From the NCBI GenBank assembly GCA_002633005.1, contig NMRA01000087.1:377393-441392 (forward strand): a stretch of 64,000 nucleotides of DNA. The letters run 5' to 3'. The stretch is from Phoronis australis (lineage: Eukaryota > Phoronida > Phoronidae). Of the stretch, positions 12,463 to 23,487 are shown one piece after another. Numbering within the stretch: position 1 is the first letter of the stretch; every line of letters starts with the position of its first letter. A program made the translations under genes and the position numbers. The notes under the pieces were generated by a model. That model did no database searches, was not told the origin of the DNA, and saw only the letters and a list, made by a program, of their open reading frames with translations.

Positions 12463-12690
12463 GGTACCAGATGGGTACCTTAATTACAAGACATAACACA
12501 CACATTTACGATACCTAAGTGGCACGGTTTAGTACAGTACCAAATAGGTATATAATACCAAATGGGTATTGCCTACCAAGTGGGTCGAGCAAAACGGCAA
12601 ATTCAATAACAAGTAGCAAATGGGTACAAACTACCAAATGGGCAAATACCATATAAAGTACCAAGTGGGTACACCAAATAGCCAACTGGG
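12463..12690. repeat. Degenerate minisatellite, unit near TACCAAATGGGTA
   Basis: About ten irregular repeats of a unit close to 'taccaaatgggta' occur in direct order, with variants such as 'taccagatgggta', 'taccaagtgggt' and 'agccaactggg'. They are separated by short A/T-rich spacers. The unequal spacing and unit decay mark an old minisatellite, not a CRISPR array. Confidence 0.75.
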
Positions 12691-13383
12691 CTAGTAAAGC
12701 AGGTTCCGGACAAGCTGAGTGAGCAGACCAGCCGGAGTGATAAAAAGAGATATTGTAAGCAACGTGGTGTTGTAGCTCAGTATTGTATAGTAATTCCAGA
12801 AATCATGAAAGGTTCTCGGCACAGCTAAATAACAGTCCACGAGAAATCCCAGGTTGAAAGTCGACAAAAATGACATAACAGCCGTAGTTCTATGTATTAT
12901 ATTAGATATGTACATTGCATACAGCATCCAACATTTCAATTGTCTTGACTTGACTGGCCATCATCTTACGGAAAGACTGGTAATAACAGGCGACATGTGA
13001 GCTCACAGAAAACATCTGTACTACTTTTCACCTGTGATTGTCAGATGAAGGGGTGTTTTTAAGAACTTAAAAGTCCATCGAAACGTTGGACGCTTCATTA
13101 CCTAGTATATATCTCAGTCAAACACGATGAACTATCGATATCGCGGCGTTTTTTTATTAATTTTAATACCGACGCTTTGTTTTGATCAACTAACAAAACT
13201 GTCCTAGGTTGCTATACAAATTAATATACTTGTCTCCTAAACAAAGTTTCAAGGGACTCTCCGATTTGCTCTGTACGCGTTTCATAACGTTGTTAACCCT
13301 TGCCCTGATATGGCCGAAAACATATCTTGGCAATACATTTTGTCCCCAGTACAATTGACACAGCGCTGATGCAGATATGGACA
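12691..13383. other. Downstream flank of second Kv gene
   Basis: No gene is seen. The stretch probably includes the 3' untranslated region and flank of the minus-strand gene ending at 13385. Confidence 0.45.
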
Positions 13384-13389
13384 TTTATT
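13384..13389 (-). promoter_or_regulatory. AATAAA overlapping the stop codon of second Kv gene
   Basis: The coding end reads GAA TAA followed by A, so an AATAAA hexamer is built from the last sense codon and the stop codon. If used, the 3' untranslated region would be almost absent. Another AATAAA on this strand lies near 13150-13157 and may be the real signal. Confidence 0.3.
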
Positions 13390-15412
13390 CAAGACTACCT
13401 TGACTCAATTTGTCCTCTTCTTTTTCGGACTTGGCGTTGTCGCGAGTCTCCTCATAGAATGAGTACAAGTTGTTGAAATTGTTGCCAATAATTGCTATCG
13501 GAAGAGCTGTAAGGGTTATTCCTGTCAACGCGCACAATGCACCTACGATATAGCCTGGTGCTGCCATCGGATACTGGTCGCCATAGCCAACCGTTGTCAT
13601 GGTAACGATAGCCCACCAGCAGGCAACTAACATATCCGGAAACGTCTTCGGTTGGTCGAATTCTGCTAAGAAAATCATTGGCGCGAAGGTTAGCGTTCCG
13701 ATCGTCAAGACAGCCGTCATCAACAGAAGAATTTGCCAACTTTCGACCAAAGACAACAACAGTACACGCATTATCGGGTAATGATACGCGAAACCAACCA
13801 ACCTTCCCATTCGAAAAACGGTAATTGAAAACAGGAATAGAAACAAAGGCGTCATACGCAAGATTTCGCTGTCCATAGGATTCATGGACTTTATAAATGT
13901 GTAGGTTAGAATGACTTGAGTCCATTGCATTATCAGACACATTATATCAGACACGTTTACTATCGATTTAATGAACATGAGTTTGCTGGGGTAAATCACA
14001 AAACGAATGAAAAGGTCCAGCGTAAAGAATACCAAACATGCTAACTTGGTAGCTTCAATGGCAGGATGAATAGTTGAGATAACAAACATCGCCGCTTTAG
14101 GATTGGAGATTTGCGATTGGACTACATTAACGAAGGTCTCGTTTCCTGCGCGGACTCGAAAGGTCTCGGTTGAAGACATCATCACAGCAAGTACATTGGC
14201 CAAAGTGAACACGAAATATATTAATCCGTATACCTGAAAATGAAAAGTAAACTGTCAGACAGAACCAATGAAACAGGGCATTATGTTTTATAATTCCAAA
14301 CAATAATCGAACTCTTGAACACTATCCCCACTTGTCAAACTGGTTACAGTTACTACTACAGTATAATCGACAAGATTGCTTTGTTATCTTTGATGGAGAC
14401 GAGTTCCTGACAAGCAAGCTTAAAAGAATACTAAACCCTGTTTTGATGATTCAAGCAATCCTCGTTCTGTCACCTATTAGCGTCAATCGTGGACGATAAA
14501 AGCAGGAATCAGCTAAAAACTCACACTCTCTATGACAGAGATTGAATATTATGGTTCTTGGTGAATGGTCTTTTCCCACAGTTGTGTAATTCGCTAAAAG
14601 TGTGGGTCACACTTGCCCGTTTAGCAGACTTTGAAAAGAGTTTTCAAAATGTTCTCCAAGCCTTTAAAGGTTTTCCAGGGTATGGTTACAGTGCATTATT
14701 TTTTTTCAGGGAATTGGATAGATTAGTCGTTTTATCAAAACAGGGTTTGGTATTCTTTTAAGCAAAATAAGTTGACGTGTTCATTTTCGGGCAAGAGATA
14801 TTTCAAGAAATACAGTGTAAATTACCGGCGTATACTCACTATTCCAAAGTGGGAACTCTGAGGGTTTTCCATGATCATCCACATTTTATAACGCAATCTT
14901 TCACTGCACGACTCCTGCTGATCCGGTGGGCGGAACGGTGGTTTCTTAATGGCGAATTTTGCCGCCATCTTTCTTTTCCAAGCAACTGTCACCTCCGCTT
15001 CATTCATTTTATCTTGGCAGCATTCAGACACTTTATTTCGAGAAATCTCCCAAAATACCAATTCTCTTTTTATGGTTTTCGCACAGATGTGATTTGGCAC
15101 GTGCAGTTCCCCACTGCGATAGTATTCCAAGATACATTCAAACACGGTAGCATTCCGATCGAAAAAGGGTTCTTCGTCACGGTTCGAGTTGTGTTTTTCG
15201 CAGAGTCTAGACAGTCGTGTGTTTGGAAAAGATAACAACGTACTGGATAAAGTCTTGTACAAAACTCCACCCACGTTCAGTGTAATGATAGAATCTTGGA
15301 TTTCTGGACAGTTTTTTTCCTGGTCTTTGTTTTCGTTCATCGTGTTGTCATCGGAAACATAAACTTTATTGCAAGCCATGATATCTGTTTTCCTTACAGG
15401 TAAGAAGTTCAC
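13385..15412 (-). CDS. Voltage-gated K+ channel, Kv2-4 (Shaw-like) class, copy 2
   Basis: The exons are 15412-14840 (191 codons) and 14233-13385 (282 codons plus stop), joined in phase 0 at the same place as in the upstream paralogue. The protein is 473 residues, starting from the first ATG of the frame; a second ATG about 11 codons in is also plausible. The T1 domain carries NVGG and the full HX5CX20CC zinc motif. Six membrane segments and the TVGYG filter are intact, so the product should form a K+ pore. It shares with copy 1 the depleted S4 (only the R3 and R4 equivalents remain) and the PIA in place of PxP in S6. Near-identity in S4-S6 and the linker implies recent tandem duplication or strong constraint. 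The N terminus (residues 1-45) and the S1-S2 and S3-S4 loops differ most. The two could co-assemble through T1; that is inference. Confidence 0.95.
14418..14763. mobile_element. MITE-like inverted-repeat element (family C) in Kv intron
   Basis: The termini are 'gcttaaaagaatactaaacc' at 14418 and the near reverse complement ending 'ttcttttaagc' at 14763. It sits wholly inside the only intron of the second Kv gene. A solo terminus of the same family occurs at 29084-29106. No coding is seen. Confidence 0.75.
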
Positions 15413-15818
15413 GTTTGCGGTGGCAAACTGTTATTACTTGTTTCTTTCTTTGATTATGTTCCTTGCACCTCACTGGTATCCACTGCTCTTAAAAGAAAAA
15501 CCATTTATACAAAAACGAATACATATATAACCAGAATCAATGAGTTTTTCTTTGCAAATTCACAGTTTGTTACATTTACATGTAAGCTTTGATGTTTTAT
15601 CTGGGTGGACAAATGACGGTTTGCATGATCTATTTCTTAATTTATCCAAGTTTCACACTTAATATCCTGGTTTTAACTGAAACGCTGGAGTTTTACAAAA
15701 TGTTATTAAACAACTTAAGCTCTGCTCTGTTTAATTTTGTTAATTCCTGCACCATTTATTTCAAAGATTATGAACAACAATATCTCCTGTTCAGGGACCG
15801 GTTCTAAGTAATACTTTT
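15413..15818. other. Upstream flank of second Kv gene
   Basis: This is the presumed promoter-proximal region of the minus-strand channel gene. It is A/T-rich, and no core promoter motif could be assigned with confidence. Confidence 0.4.
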
Positions 15819-16064
15819 ACTCGAGGTTGAACTCGAAGCTCTTTTTGTCATTTTGCACTCAAGATAAGTACAGTGTCTATAATTCTAGGCTCGAGTACAG
15901 AAAGTCTTACATGGATAACTGTCTAATCTTAGTTTTCGCTTAAAAATTCGAGTCTGGACTCAAAATTTCAATTTTTTACCAGAAATCCTGATATTTACAC
16001 GTTTTCTTAGCTCGAATTTAGACTAGAATCTCATTTACATAATCCGTGATATACTTGAGCACAG
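15819..16064 (+). repeat. Diverged dispersed repeat (family B, copy 2)
   Basis: Ordered blocks match 7759-8031: 'tactcgaggtt' at the start, 'ggataactgtctaa', 'aaattcgag', 'agaatctcatttacataa', and 'tacttgagcacagga' at the end. It lies 0.4 kb upstream of the start of the second Kv gene. The other copy lies 3.1 kb upstream of the first. Confidence 0.6.
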
Positions 16065-18984
16065 GAGGCACTTTCTTTCAAACGCAAAAAAGTAGAACGG
16101 AAAAAATAATTTCGAGTTCCAACTTGAGAAAGAAGATTCGACCACGGTCCCTGGTCTTTCTCCAAATGTCTTCGTCACTAGTATGCTCACTGTACAGTAT
16201 ACTTTCGTTGCAGTTATTTTGTTCAACCAGGACACAGATAATCGAGCAGTTGTACAGCCCGAGCAATCCCAGTTGTCCTTTACACAATTCGAGCGCATTA
16301 ATTTAGAAATTTCTTGACATAACCTTTGAACTCAAACGATGCCTATATTAATTAGTACAATAGTCCTCTTTCGCATGGCACTGGTACCTGCGTATACTTA
16401 GCCTGTTTAATGATTAACGTTCCAATCCGCCCTCACTTTGACAATTCAGTTTTTGTCTTAAGTATCGGCCACTAGCCTAATTATCTAGATAACAGCCGCC
16501 ATTTTTCAAGCGGAGGTACATGTAGATCCTTAATGAGCTAAATCCGGTCGCCGAAAAAAACATTTTCGGAATTATCATTGGATGGGGAGAAGTCTTGAAC
16601 TTATTTGCTAAAGCTACAGAACAACGAATCCGTTGTGTTTTTGTTATTTTATTACAAACTACCAATTCTCGCCGTTGTCTTCCACACATTCGCTGCTGAC
16701 ACCAAAGCCGGCGTCTTTACAAGTCTTGAAAGTACCCTGCCAGTTACCGAGTTGGATTAGTTTCGCCAACAGAGGGGCTAGTTATGACAGCGACAATTCT
16801 AGCCGATAATGTTAATTCCTTTATTAAGCTGGAAAAACTGTGTTATCTCCAGCACCATCTCCGTGTCCCGGTTCCAGAACAAATGGCCATAAATGCAAAC
16901 ACGTGTGTTCTTTACGGCACTCAGAAGCTAACGTTTCATGGCGAGTTTCGTTGCAGACCCAGTATATTTGTGAAAAAGCACTGACGTTGTTAAATATGGT
17001 TTGAAAAAGGCAGGTAGCCTACTCGGAAATAAACGTATACAACAGCTCTGGATGAACTTAATATACTGTCTGTTTACAAAAGTTAACGAATTTACAATTT
17101 ATTTTGTGAAAAAACATGGGTAGAAGCCACCGGGAAAATATCATCGGTTAATCCACGTTTACACTTTAGACAAGATACACCGCACTTACTTTATTTGTGA
17201 GCAAGGTCAGCTCTATTGGTCTTCTTGGTGGGGACTTTCGATGTGTACCGGTACGTATGGACATAAGTCAGTAGTTGCCACACGTAAGACAAACTGTCTA
17301 GCAGTGCTCTGTACCCTTGCTTGTTAAGAGGAACATGGTTGCTACCCGTGACAATACGTCAATTTGAACGGAAACTTGAAAATCAACAATGGTGCTCTTG
17401 AATGGAATAATGACTGGCTAATTCGAGCGAAATACTAACATAATGGAGGTTTTGTTTCATCAATTTTATTCGATATTTTGATTAAGTAATCGTCTACTCT
17501 TTTTCTATTGGCTAAAGGCAACGCAGCCGGGCTGCAGTTGCAATCTACAAGCTGTCTGTGCATGGGCGGGCCACATGTAGCCTGATTTTTTTTAACCATT
17601 GCGATCTCATTGTCAGTTCTCGGCACGTATTTGATCGGTGTTATAGTCTGGGTGTCCGGCAGATGCTCCGTTCGAATAGATGCAGGTTGGACGCAGAGTT
17701 CATGGAGACTCCAGGTCCAGTTCGTTCCAACCGGCATAGGAAGATGACGCAGTGGCAGAACATTTAAATACATGTACAGTGTACTCACTAGACATGTTGA
17801 TTCTCAATGTAGCGCAAGATGCTAGTCTAGAAATACTGGCTCAGTGCAATGTGGCCAAGTTTTAAAAACTAGTAATTACTTCACCTATTTAAAAACTTAG
17901 CGCCCCTTACCATTCGCCGTTGAAATCACACTTCCAGTCCTGCTTCCTAGAAGTTGATCACAAAGTCACAACTGGTCCCATCATATGAGGCTGGATGCGT
18001 CTTCTCATCGGTGTGTCGGAATTTGATTAATCTTTCTTCAGACAGTGGTTATTCGTAGCTGCATTAACTGATTAGGCCAGTGAATCTCTGTCGATAACAA
18101 GTCGCAAAAGCGACAGTTCGGGAAAACGTCTCTAATAATTAAGGACGGTGCGCTATTTTTTGTTGAAAAAAATGTAGCATTGTTTTTGCCGGGTATTCGA
18201 TGAACTTTTGCCGTCAGAATTCTTCGCCAAATGGGAATGTCGAGCGGTCATCGACGCGATTTCATAAAACATCAATGTAGAGAAATTTGAGCGGGTGCAT
18301 AATATTATGAAGTCTGCTTTTTAAGTGAGGCAAATCAATTATGACACGTCACTATTGTTCGATATCTGTGGACGCAGACAATTAAGTGTTTGCAAAGTAG
18401 ATCAATAACGTTTAGAGAGCATTGTTTAGCGATATAACTTATTCACTAACATCGCAACGCAACACGGATGGACGAAGCAGATGACTCTCTCATTAGTCTG
18501 TAACGTTGACGAATTGCCCGGGGGTGCTCTCACTGACTGCCCGCCAGATTGTTGGCGGATCGAAGTGTATCGTTGGTAACTACGGCAGGCTGAGGAGTTG
18601 AGTACACCTCAATCTTGTAGATCGACTAGTACTGTTTTTGTCGGTTTTGAACGAGTGTCATTGTAATTCAAACAACTTATCTGCAGCGTGACAGCCGCGT
18701 AAGTTATGCATCTTATCGACAAAACCATGGAATTTAATCACTAAAGCAGAAAGTCTGTTGTGGGATTTTATTTTTTGTTTCACAACAATCCACCGCCAAT
18801 TAAGTCACATGTCCTTGTCTTTTAATAAACTTAAAAAAGAAAGGAACAATCAGAGCAAAACAAGAAGAAGAAAATAAATTTATTTCAGTGACCAGTGTTA
18901 CTTGAACAGACAGCCCCCTGGGCTTACTAGTCACTTTGAACAAAGTACAAGAACAGCAATACAGCTTGATATGAAGCTCAAAAC
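16065..18984. other. Intergenic; nothing supported
   Basis: Almost three kilobases hold only short frames, none with domain content or paired splice sites. Confidence 0.5.
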
Positions 18985-19230
18985 TATTTAAGAATTCGTT
19001 TGATATAAATCTTCGAAGTTACCATTTTGCTATTGTTTTATGAAAGTTCTAATTTTTTATGAAAATCGTAGAATTCCTATTTTGATAGCCCTCGCACAAA
19101 AGCGGATCAATTAAAAAATGCTAGCATGAACGCTTCGAAAAACAGTGCAAAAAGCATAGTATCTGAAAGTTTCATATCCGATCATCCATTTTTGAGATGA
19201 CGACATAGCCGAATTTGGACATTTTCACAA
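18985..19230 (+). repeat. Diverged dispersed repeat (family D, copy 1)
   Basis: Shared blocks with 25970-26240 are 'gtataaat-ttc', 'tattttgatag-cc', 'caaaag', 'aacgcttcgaaaaacagtgca', 'gtttcatat-cgatca' and 'gacgacatagccgaatttgg'. The copies lie in the same orientation on either side of the MRNIP gene. No coding is seen. Confidence 0.5.
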
Positions 19231-19834
19231 CTCTTCAGTATCTCACTGATAAAAACAAGAACGGTGGAGACGGATTTCCACTCATGGCGTACACGTACAA
19301 CCTGTAAAATATTGTTTGAAAATTTTGGCCTGTTTCCGTAGCAAATGTCTTAAGATGTATTATAGATATTCTTTTTGAGATACAGGATCATGTTGGAAAC
19401 TCTTTAATTTGAAAGGTAAAACTTAAATTTCAAATTGAAGAAAAAAAGCTCGCCTTAGATATTTTATACCAACTACTGAACTTCAGTGGTAGGTCCAGTG
19501 AGGCCTATGTAATTCAGATGGAGTAGTCACCTGGGCTCGGCTTGCTTCTAGTAGACTGTTCTAGATGTCCATGGTGTGTAATCGTGGTTTTGAAATTGAT
19601 GGGCTTTTGAGAAGGCCAAATTGTTCATTCCATGTGACGTTGTTTGAGCTCAAACAACTCAGAAACTAAATCGGTTGGGCTGCTCCCATTTTTTCGTGGA
19701 TTTCATGTACTTGCGTAATGACCCTTCACAGCGCCATCTACTGACACTCTTTGATATCCGGAAGTAGAAAGCGCGGTCTCATTGAACATAGTCTCATAGA
19801 ACTCTCGACTAGAGGGCAGTTCTTTGAATGAAAA
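19231..19834. other. Upstream flank of MRNIP gene
   Basis: No other gene is seen. The presumed promoter of the plus-strand gene lies here, but no TATA box was found at a convincing distance from the ATG at 19835. Confidence 0.4.
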
Positions 19835-22800
19835 ATGCCTCAAATATTTCTTGCAACAAGATGTTTCAGCTGTAAAACGTTTCAGGTTCAACAGACTAAG
19901 AAGTCTAACAAGTGGGTTTGCAAACTATGCGGCGAAAAACAGTCTCTCAAGAAGGTAACACTACAGAATAATTTCTGCCTGGATCCCCTCCTGGGACGGG
20001 TTGAGTTGGGGTATTACGTGTGCAGTGTAGATGTAGTTCATTGTGGTTCACCGTTGGCATGGAAGCTTATTTTTATCTTTTAGAACATCCCTGTAGTATA
20101 CACCATAAATACAGAAGATGGTATAGCGTACTCTTCTACAATAAACTGCGTGTGGGACTGAACTTTCTGAAGTCTTGTGAGAGTAGCGCTTGTCAAACAC
20201 TGTGGTTTATTGCTGCTTGAACTTCGATTGGGGTCATTCATTGTTTTGCCCCAATTGAAGGTTAAGCAGTAACAAATCATGGGTGTCACGTAGTGGCGAC
20301 ATTACCAACCTTGCCTCTCTGCTAGAATTTTGGCAGTTCTATGATAGTGATGTAATGTGTGCTATACTCCCTTACTGCTCTTGTTGAGATGTGAAAGATG
20401 GAAACAAGCTCCCATGGCAGTTGATGTGTAGGTGAAAGCACGTCTTAATCCAGCCTGTATGCTGGAAAGTTTTCTCCAAATCCAGTCTGGCTAAACTATT
20501 GAATCACGTTATTATATGTACCTTAATGTAGACATCTTTGGAGGCATGAGTTGTGGCCATTAATTCTTCCATCTCGAACAAATACTCCCTCAATCAAAAT
20601 TTTTCCAAATACTCTTTTGTTCTATCACCAAAATTGAGAACTGGGTCATTTATTTTTGATTGAACCACTGCAGATGTCTACAAATGTAAATTTTGTATCA
20701 CATCGAGGTCGACCTCTATGACCTTGGGAGTGACACAGGTACTGAAGCACTACTACACTGGTCAGGTGACCCTTTCCCAGGCTGGTGCCTTGCTGTAGAA
20801 CAGTCTTGATACTTGTCTCCATGAAAGTAATTTCATGAATATTTTCAAGTCCTGGTGCCTGGGTAATCTTTAGATAATTTTAATATCTTTGTGTATTAGT
20901 CTTTTGTGTCAAATTTCTCGTTATCGTTTAAACTGTGACACTATTTTCAAAACCAGTTGCCAACAATCTATGTCAGTGTTGTCTATAATATCCTTTTCAC
21001 TAGTAGCGGTAACAAGTTTAAATTTTGCCGCGACAAGTTTGGTTTCCTTGTGACAGATTTGAAAGTTCATGTGACAACTTTAAAATATTGCCACTTACAC
21101 AACAAAGTGAGAAATGGAATTTTTGCATTAGAAATGCATTAACTAACAATTTCATCCAGATTTTTAATGGAGGTCCTGTAGTAAACACTATATAACTGTT
21201 CTTGACAATCACTGGTGTCCCCTACTGATAAGAAAATAATTTTTGCAGGTGTATTGCCAAGGCCGAGCTGTTGATTGTCGCAAACATGTTCAAGCACTCA
21301 ACATGGCCCAAGCTGAATGTAATATTGACCGTTCAACAAGTTATGATGATGGAGCACTACATATCAATGATGATGATGGAGCACAGCGTATCAATGATCC
21401 TGGACTTGAAGACAGAGACCAAAAAGTGGTACATTGTCTCCAGCAATTATGTTGTACCAGTTTCACAAAAGAGCGCTGTTGTATGCAGCATCGGACCTAC
21501 AATTTTGCTGATGATGCTGAGTTGTGTTTGTTGCAAGTTTATTAGGTCATACGCCCTGATGGGCCTTTGAATACCTATAGATCACTGATCCTGTCAGTGA
21601 TCTCACCTTCCAAATTTCGAACGTTCAATAAAACGCAATACTTTATCTACAAAATATAATATTTATTTGTTACAAAGTCAGTTATACCACTTGACCTATG
21701 CTGTGCATGTAGACCTCAAATACGACAGAATTCTTTCCAAATTTCCTGTTTTCACTTTGGCTGGTCAATGTGATACATCAGGTGCATAAGAGCACTCATG
21801 AACTGTTCGCTTATAGTCATTATGTTGTCTTGCTAATCACAACTAGAGCAATTGGCCTGTGACTCAATTCTTTTAGATTTCCCCCATGTTCATTTTCAAG
21901 TTTGAGGTGACAGTTGAGCTTAAAATTTGTTCAAGCTTTCAATATTTTCAACTTCTAATTTTTTGAATTTTCTGTTTAGATGTCTGATCATGATAGTGTG
22001 CCAAGGTTGGAGAGCAAGTGGAGTGCTTTCATCTCTTGCCACCAGGAGGCAGCATCAGACTGTAACAACGAAGATGAGCAATTGGAAGAGAACTTGTTCA
22101 CAACCGACAGAAAATTGTTTGACCAGCAGAAACGCCGAAAGAAGAGGTAACTCAAACTTGTTTTTTATTAGAATTCATTCACTTTCATATTTTTTACTAT
22201 TCTATTTTAACTTTATTATTGTACAAAATGTATTGTCAAAATGTGTTCACGTGTCATCTAGTGAAAAGTTGAAATACCTTCACATTCAGTCAGGGTGTTG
22301 CATGGACAATCTGTCCAGTTAGCCAGCTAGCTGTATGATGATACAGCTACAGATAGATGTATGTAAATTTTTATGAATCACGAAATTTCACACTGCCGTA
22401 GTTTGGCTCATCATGTAGAGCTATCAACAGCCGGACAGGATGCATGGGAAATCTGCCACTCATCATGACCGTTCCAGCCATTTCATAAGTGAAAAATAAT
22501 CTAATAAATGCGGTTTTCTTGAATCAACTCTCCTACTTTTGTAGCAAAAAATCTGTTGACTTGAAGACACTATGCTTGTAACAGGCGCACATGCTTTTTT
22601 GCTAATTTTTTCGGGAGATGATGACAACTTCGCCATAGCAAAATTTGCTCAGAAATTGGCTTTTCTTGGAATAAAATACTACAAACTAATAAGAAGGTGA
22701 CACTAATTCTAGTAAGTTGTTGTGAACTCTACATTGAAGAGAAGAGTTGACTGAGGTATTGACGAAAACAGAAATTGGCTACTAGGTGACGGTCTGTTTC

Positions 22801-23415
22801 ATGGTGTTCAAAGTCAATGCATATTATCGCTTCACAAATTTAGCAGTAGGATATTGCCCGGTGTGACTAACCTCCACTGGTAGAATGGTTGCCAGAGCAC
22901 TGAAGACAGAGAGTAGTTCTCGATTTAGTTTTAGTGATTGAAGCACTGCTGCAGTGCATTTTCACCATATGATTGGTACCTGATTGGTTTTGTTGTGTTA
23001 AAATTACATGATTTAGAATACATGAGAAAATTGTTGCCAACAAAATCACTCTTCTTTGATAACTTTAAGTTCTGAAATCAACTTAAAGGAATAAATCTTA
23101 TAATTCAGGTTTCCCTTTGATAAAAAAGACTCAGCACTAACTGAAAAAGTGTCCAGGATAAACGATAACAGACACAGTGAACCCGCATTTACAAAGAGTA
23201 ACCAGAAGTTGGATGTACACCATAGTGAATTCAGCTTAGTGACTACTTCTTCTGACATGGATCAAGGCAACTTTCTTGTGAGAGCTCAAGATATTGCTGA
23301 GACAAATGACTGTGGTTTTGAAACAGGTCCACTTCCAGACAACCACAACAAACTGACACACCTTGCTCACAAACAAGTGCCAACCACAAATTCAAGGTGG
23401 GGAAAGTATGTCTGA
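19835..23415 (+). CDS. MRNIP: MRN complex-interacting protein (MRNIP)
   Basis: Four exons are read: 19835-19954, 21249-about 21425, 21980-22146 and 23109-23415. They give about 256 residues; human MRNIP is 343. In humans MRNIP is nuclear, binds MRE11-RAD50-NBS1 and promotes ATM signalling at double-strand breaks. Residues 1-40 form the family zinc ribbon, C10-x2-C13 and C29-x2-C32, followed by GEKQS. Exon 2 continues with a DCRKHVQ-LN block equivalent to human DCRRHVQKLN. Two short tryptophan motifs match the human pattern: SKWSAFI at about 111-117 and SRWGKYV at 250-256, just before the stop. Junctions 1 (phase 0) and 3 (phase 2, rebuilding AGG) are clean. The exon 2 donor is uncertain: the best in-phase GT is at 21426, but it is weak, and another small exon cannot be excluded. 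The acidic human C-terminal tail is absent; a GTATGT overlapping the last codons could be an alternative donor. Confidence 0.88.
22313..22870 (+). repeat. Diverged dispersed repeat (family E, copy 1) in MRNIP intron
   Basis: It starts with 'cagttagccagctagctgtatga'. It continues with blocks 'cgggagatgatgac', 'agcaaaatttg', 'gaaatt-g-tttt', 'attgacgaaaa', 'taggtgacg' and 'tttagcag-a'. The same ordered blocks occur at 60615-61000. No coding is seen. Confidence 0.55.
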
Positions 23416-23481
23416 CATGTGACTGTCAGCACACAATATGGTCGACAAGCAAAATTTTATTTTGCCAAATTTCTCCACAAT

Positions 23482-23487
23482 AATAAA
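23482..23487 (+). promoter_or_regulatory. Candidate poly(A) signal of MRNIP
   Basis: AATAAA lies 67 bases after the MRNIP stop codon on the coding strand. Position suits a short 3' untranslated region. Confidence 0.45.

Noticed and set aside
12463-12690. Possible CRISPR-like array of short repeats
   Set aside because: Units are degenerate, spacers are irregular and the DNA is from an animal genome. A minisatellite explains it.
13452-13940. Minus-strand 162-codon open frame in another frame
   Set aside because: It overlaps the real channel exon, which carries TVGYG. The alternative frame has no recognisable content.
14777-15235. Plus-strand 152-codon open frame
   Set aside because: It is antisense to the T1-domain exon of the second Kv gene and is explained by that coding sequence.
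23400-23420. GTATGT as the true donor of the last MRNIP exon
   Set aside because: Using it would remove the Tyr-Val that match the conserved W-x2-[FY]-[VL] motif. It is kept only as a possible alternative donor.
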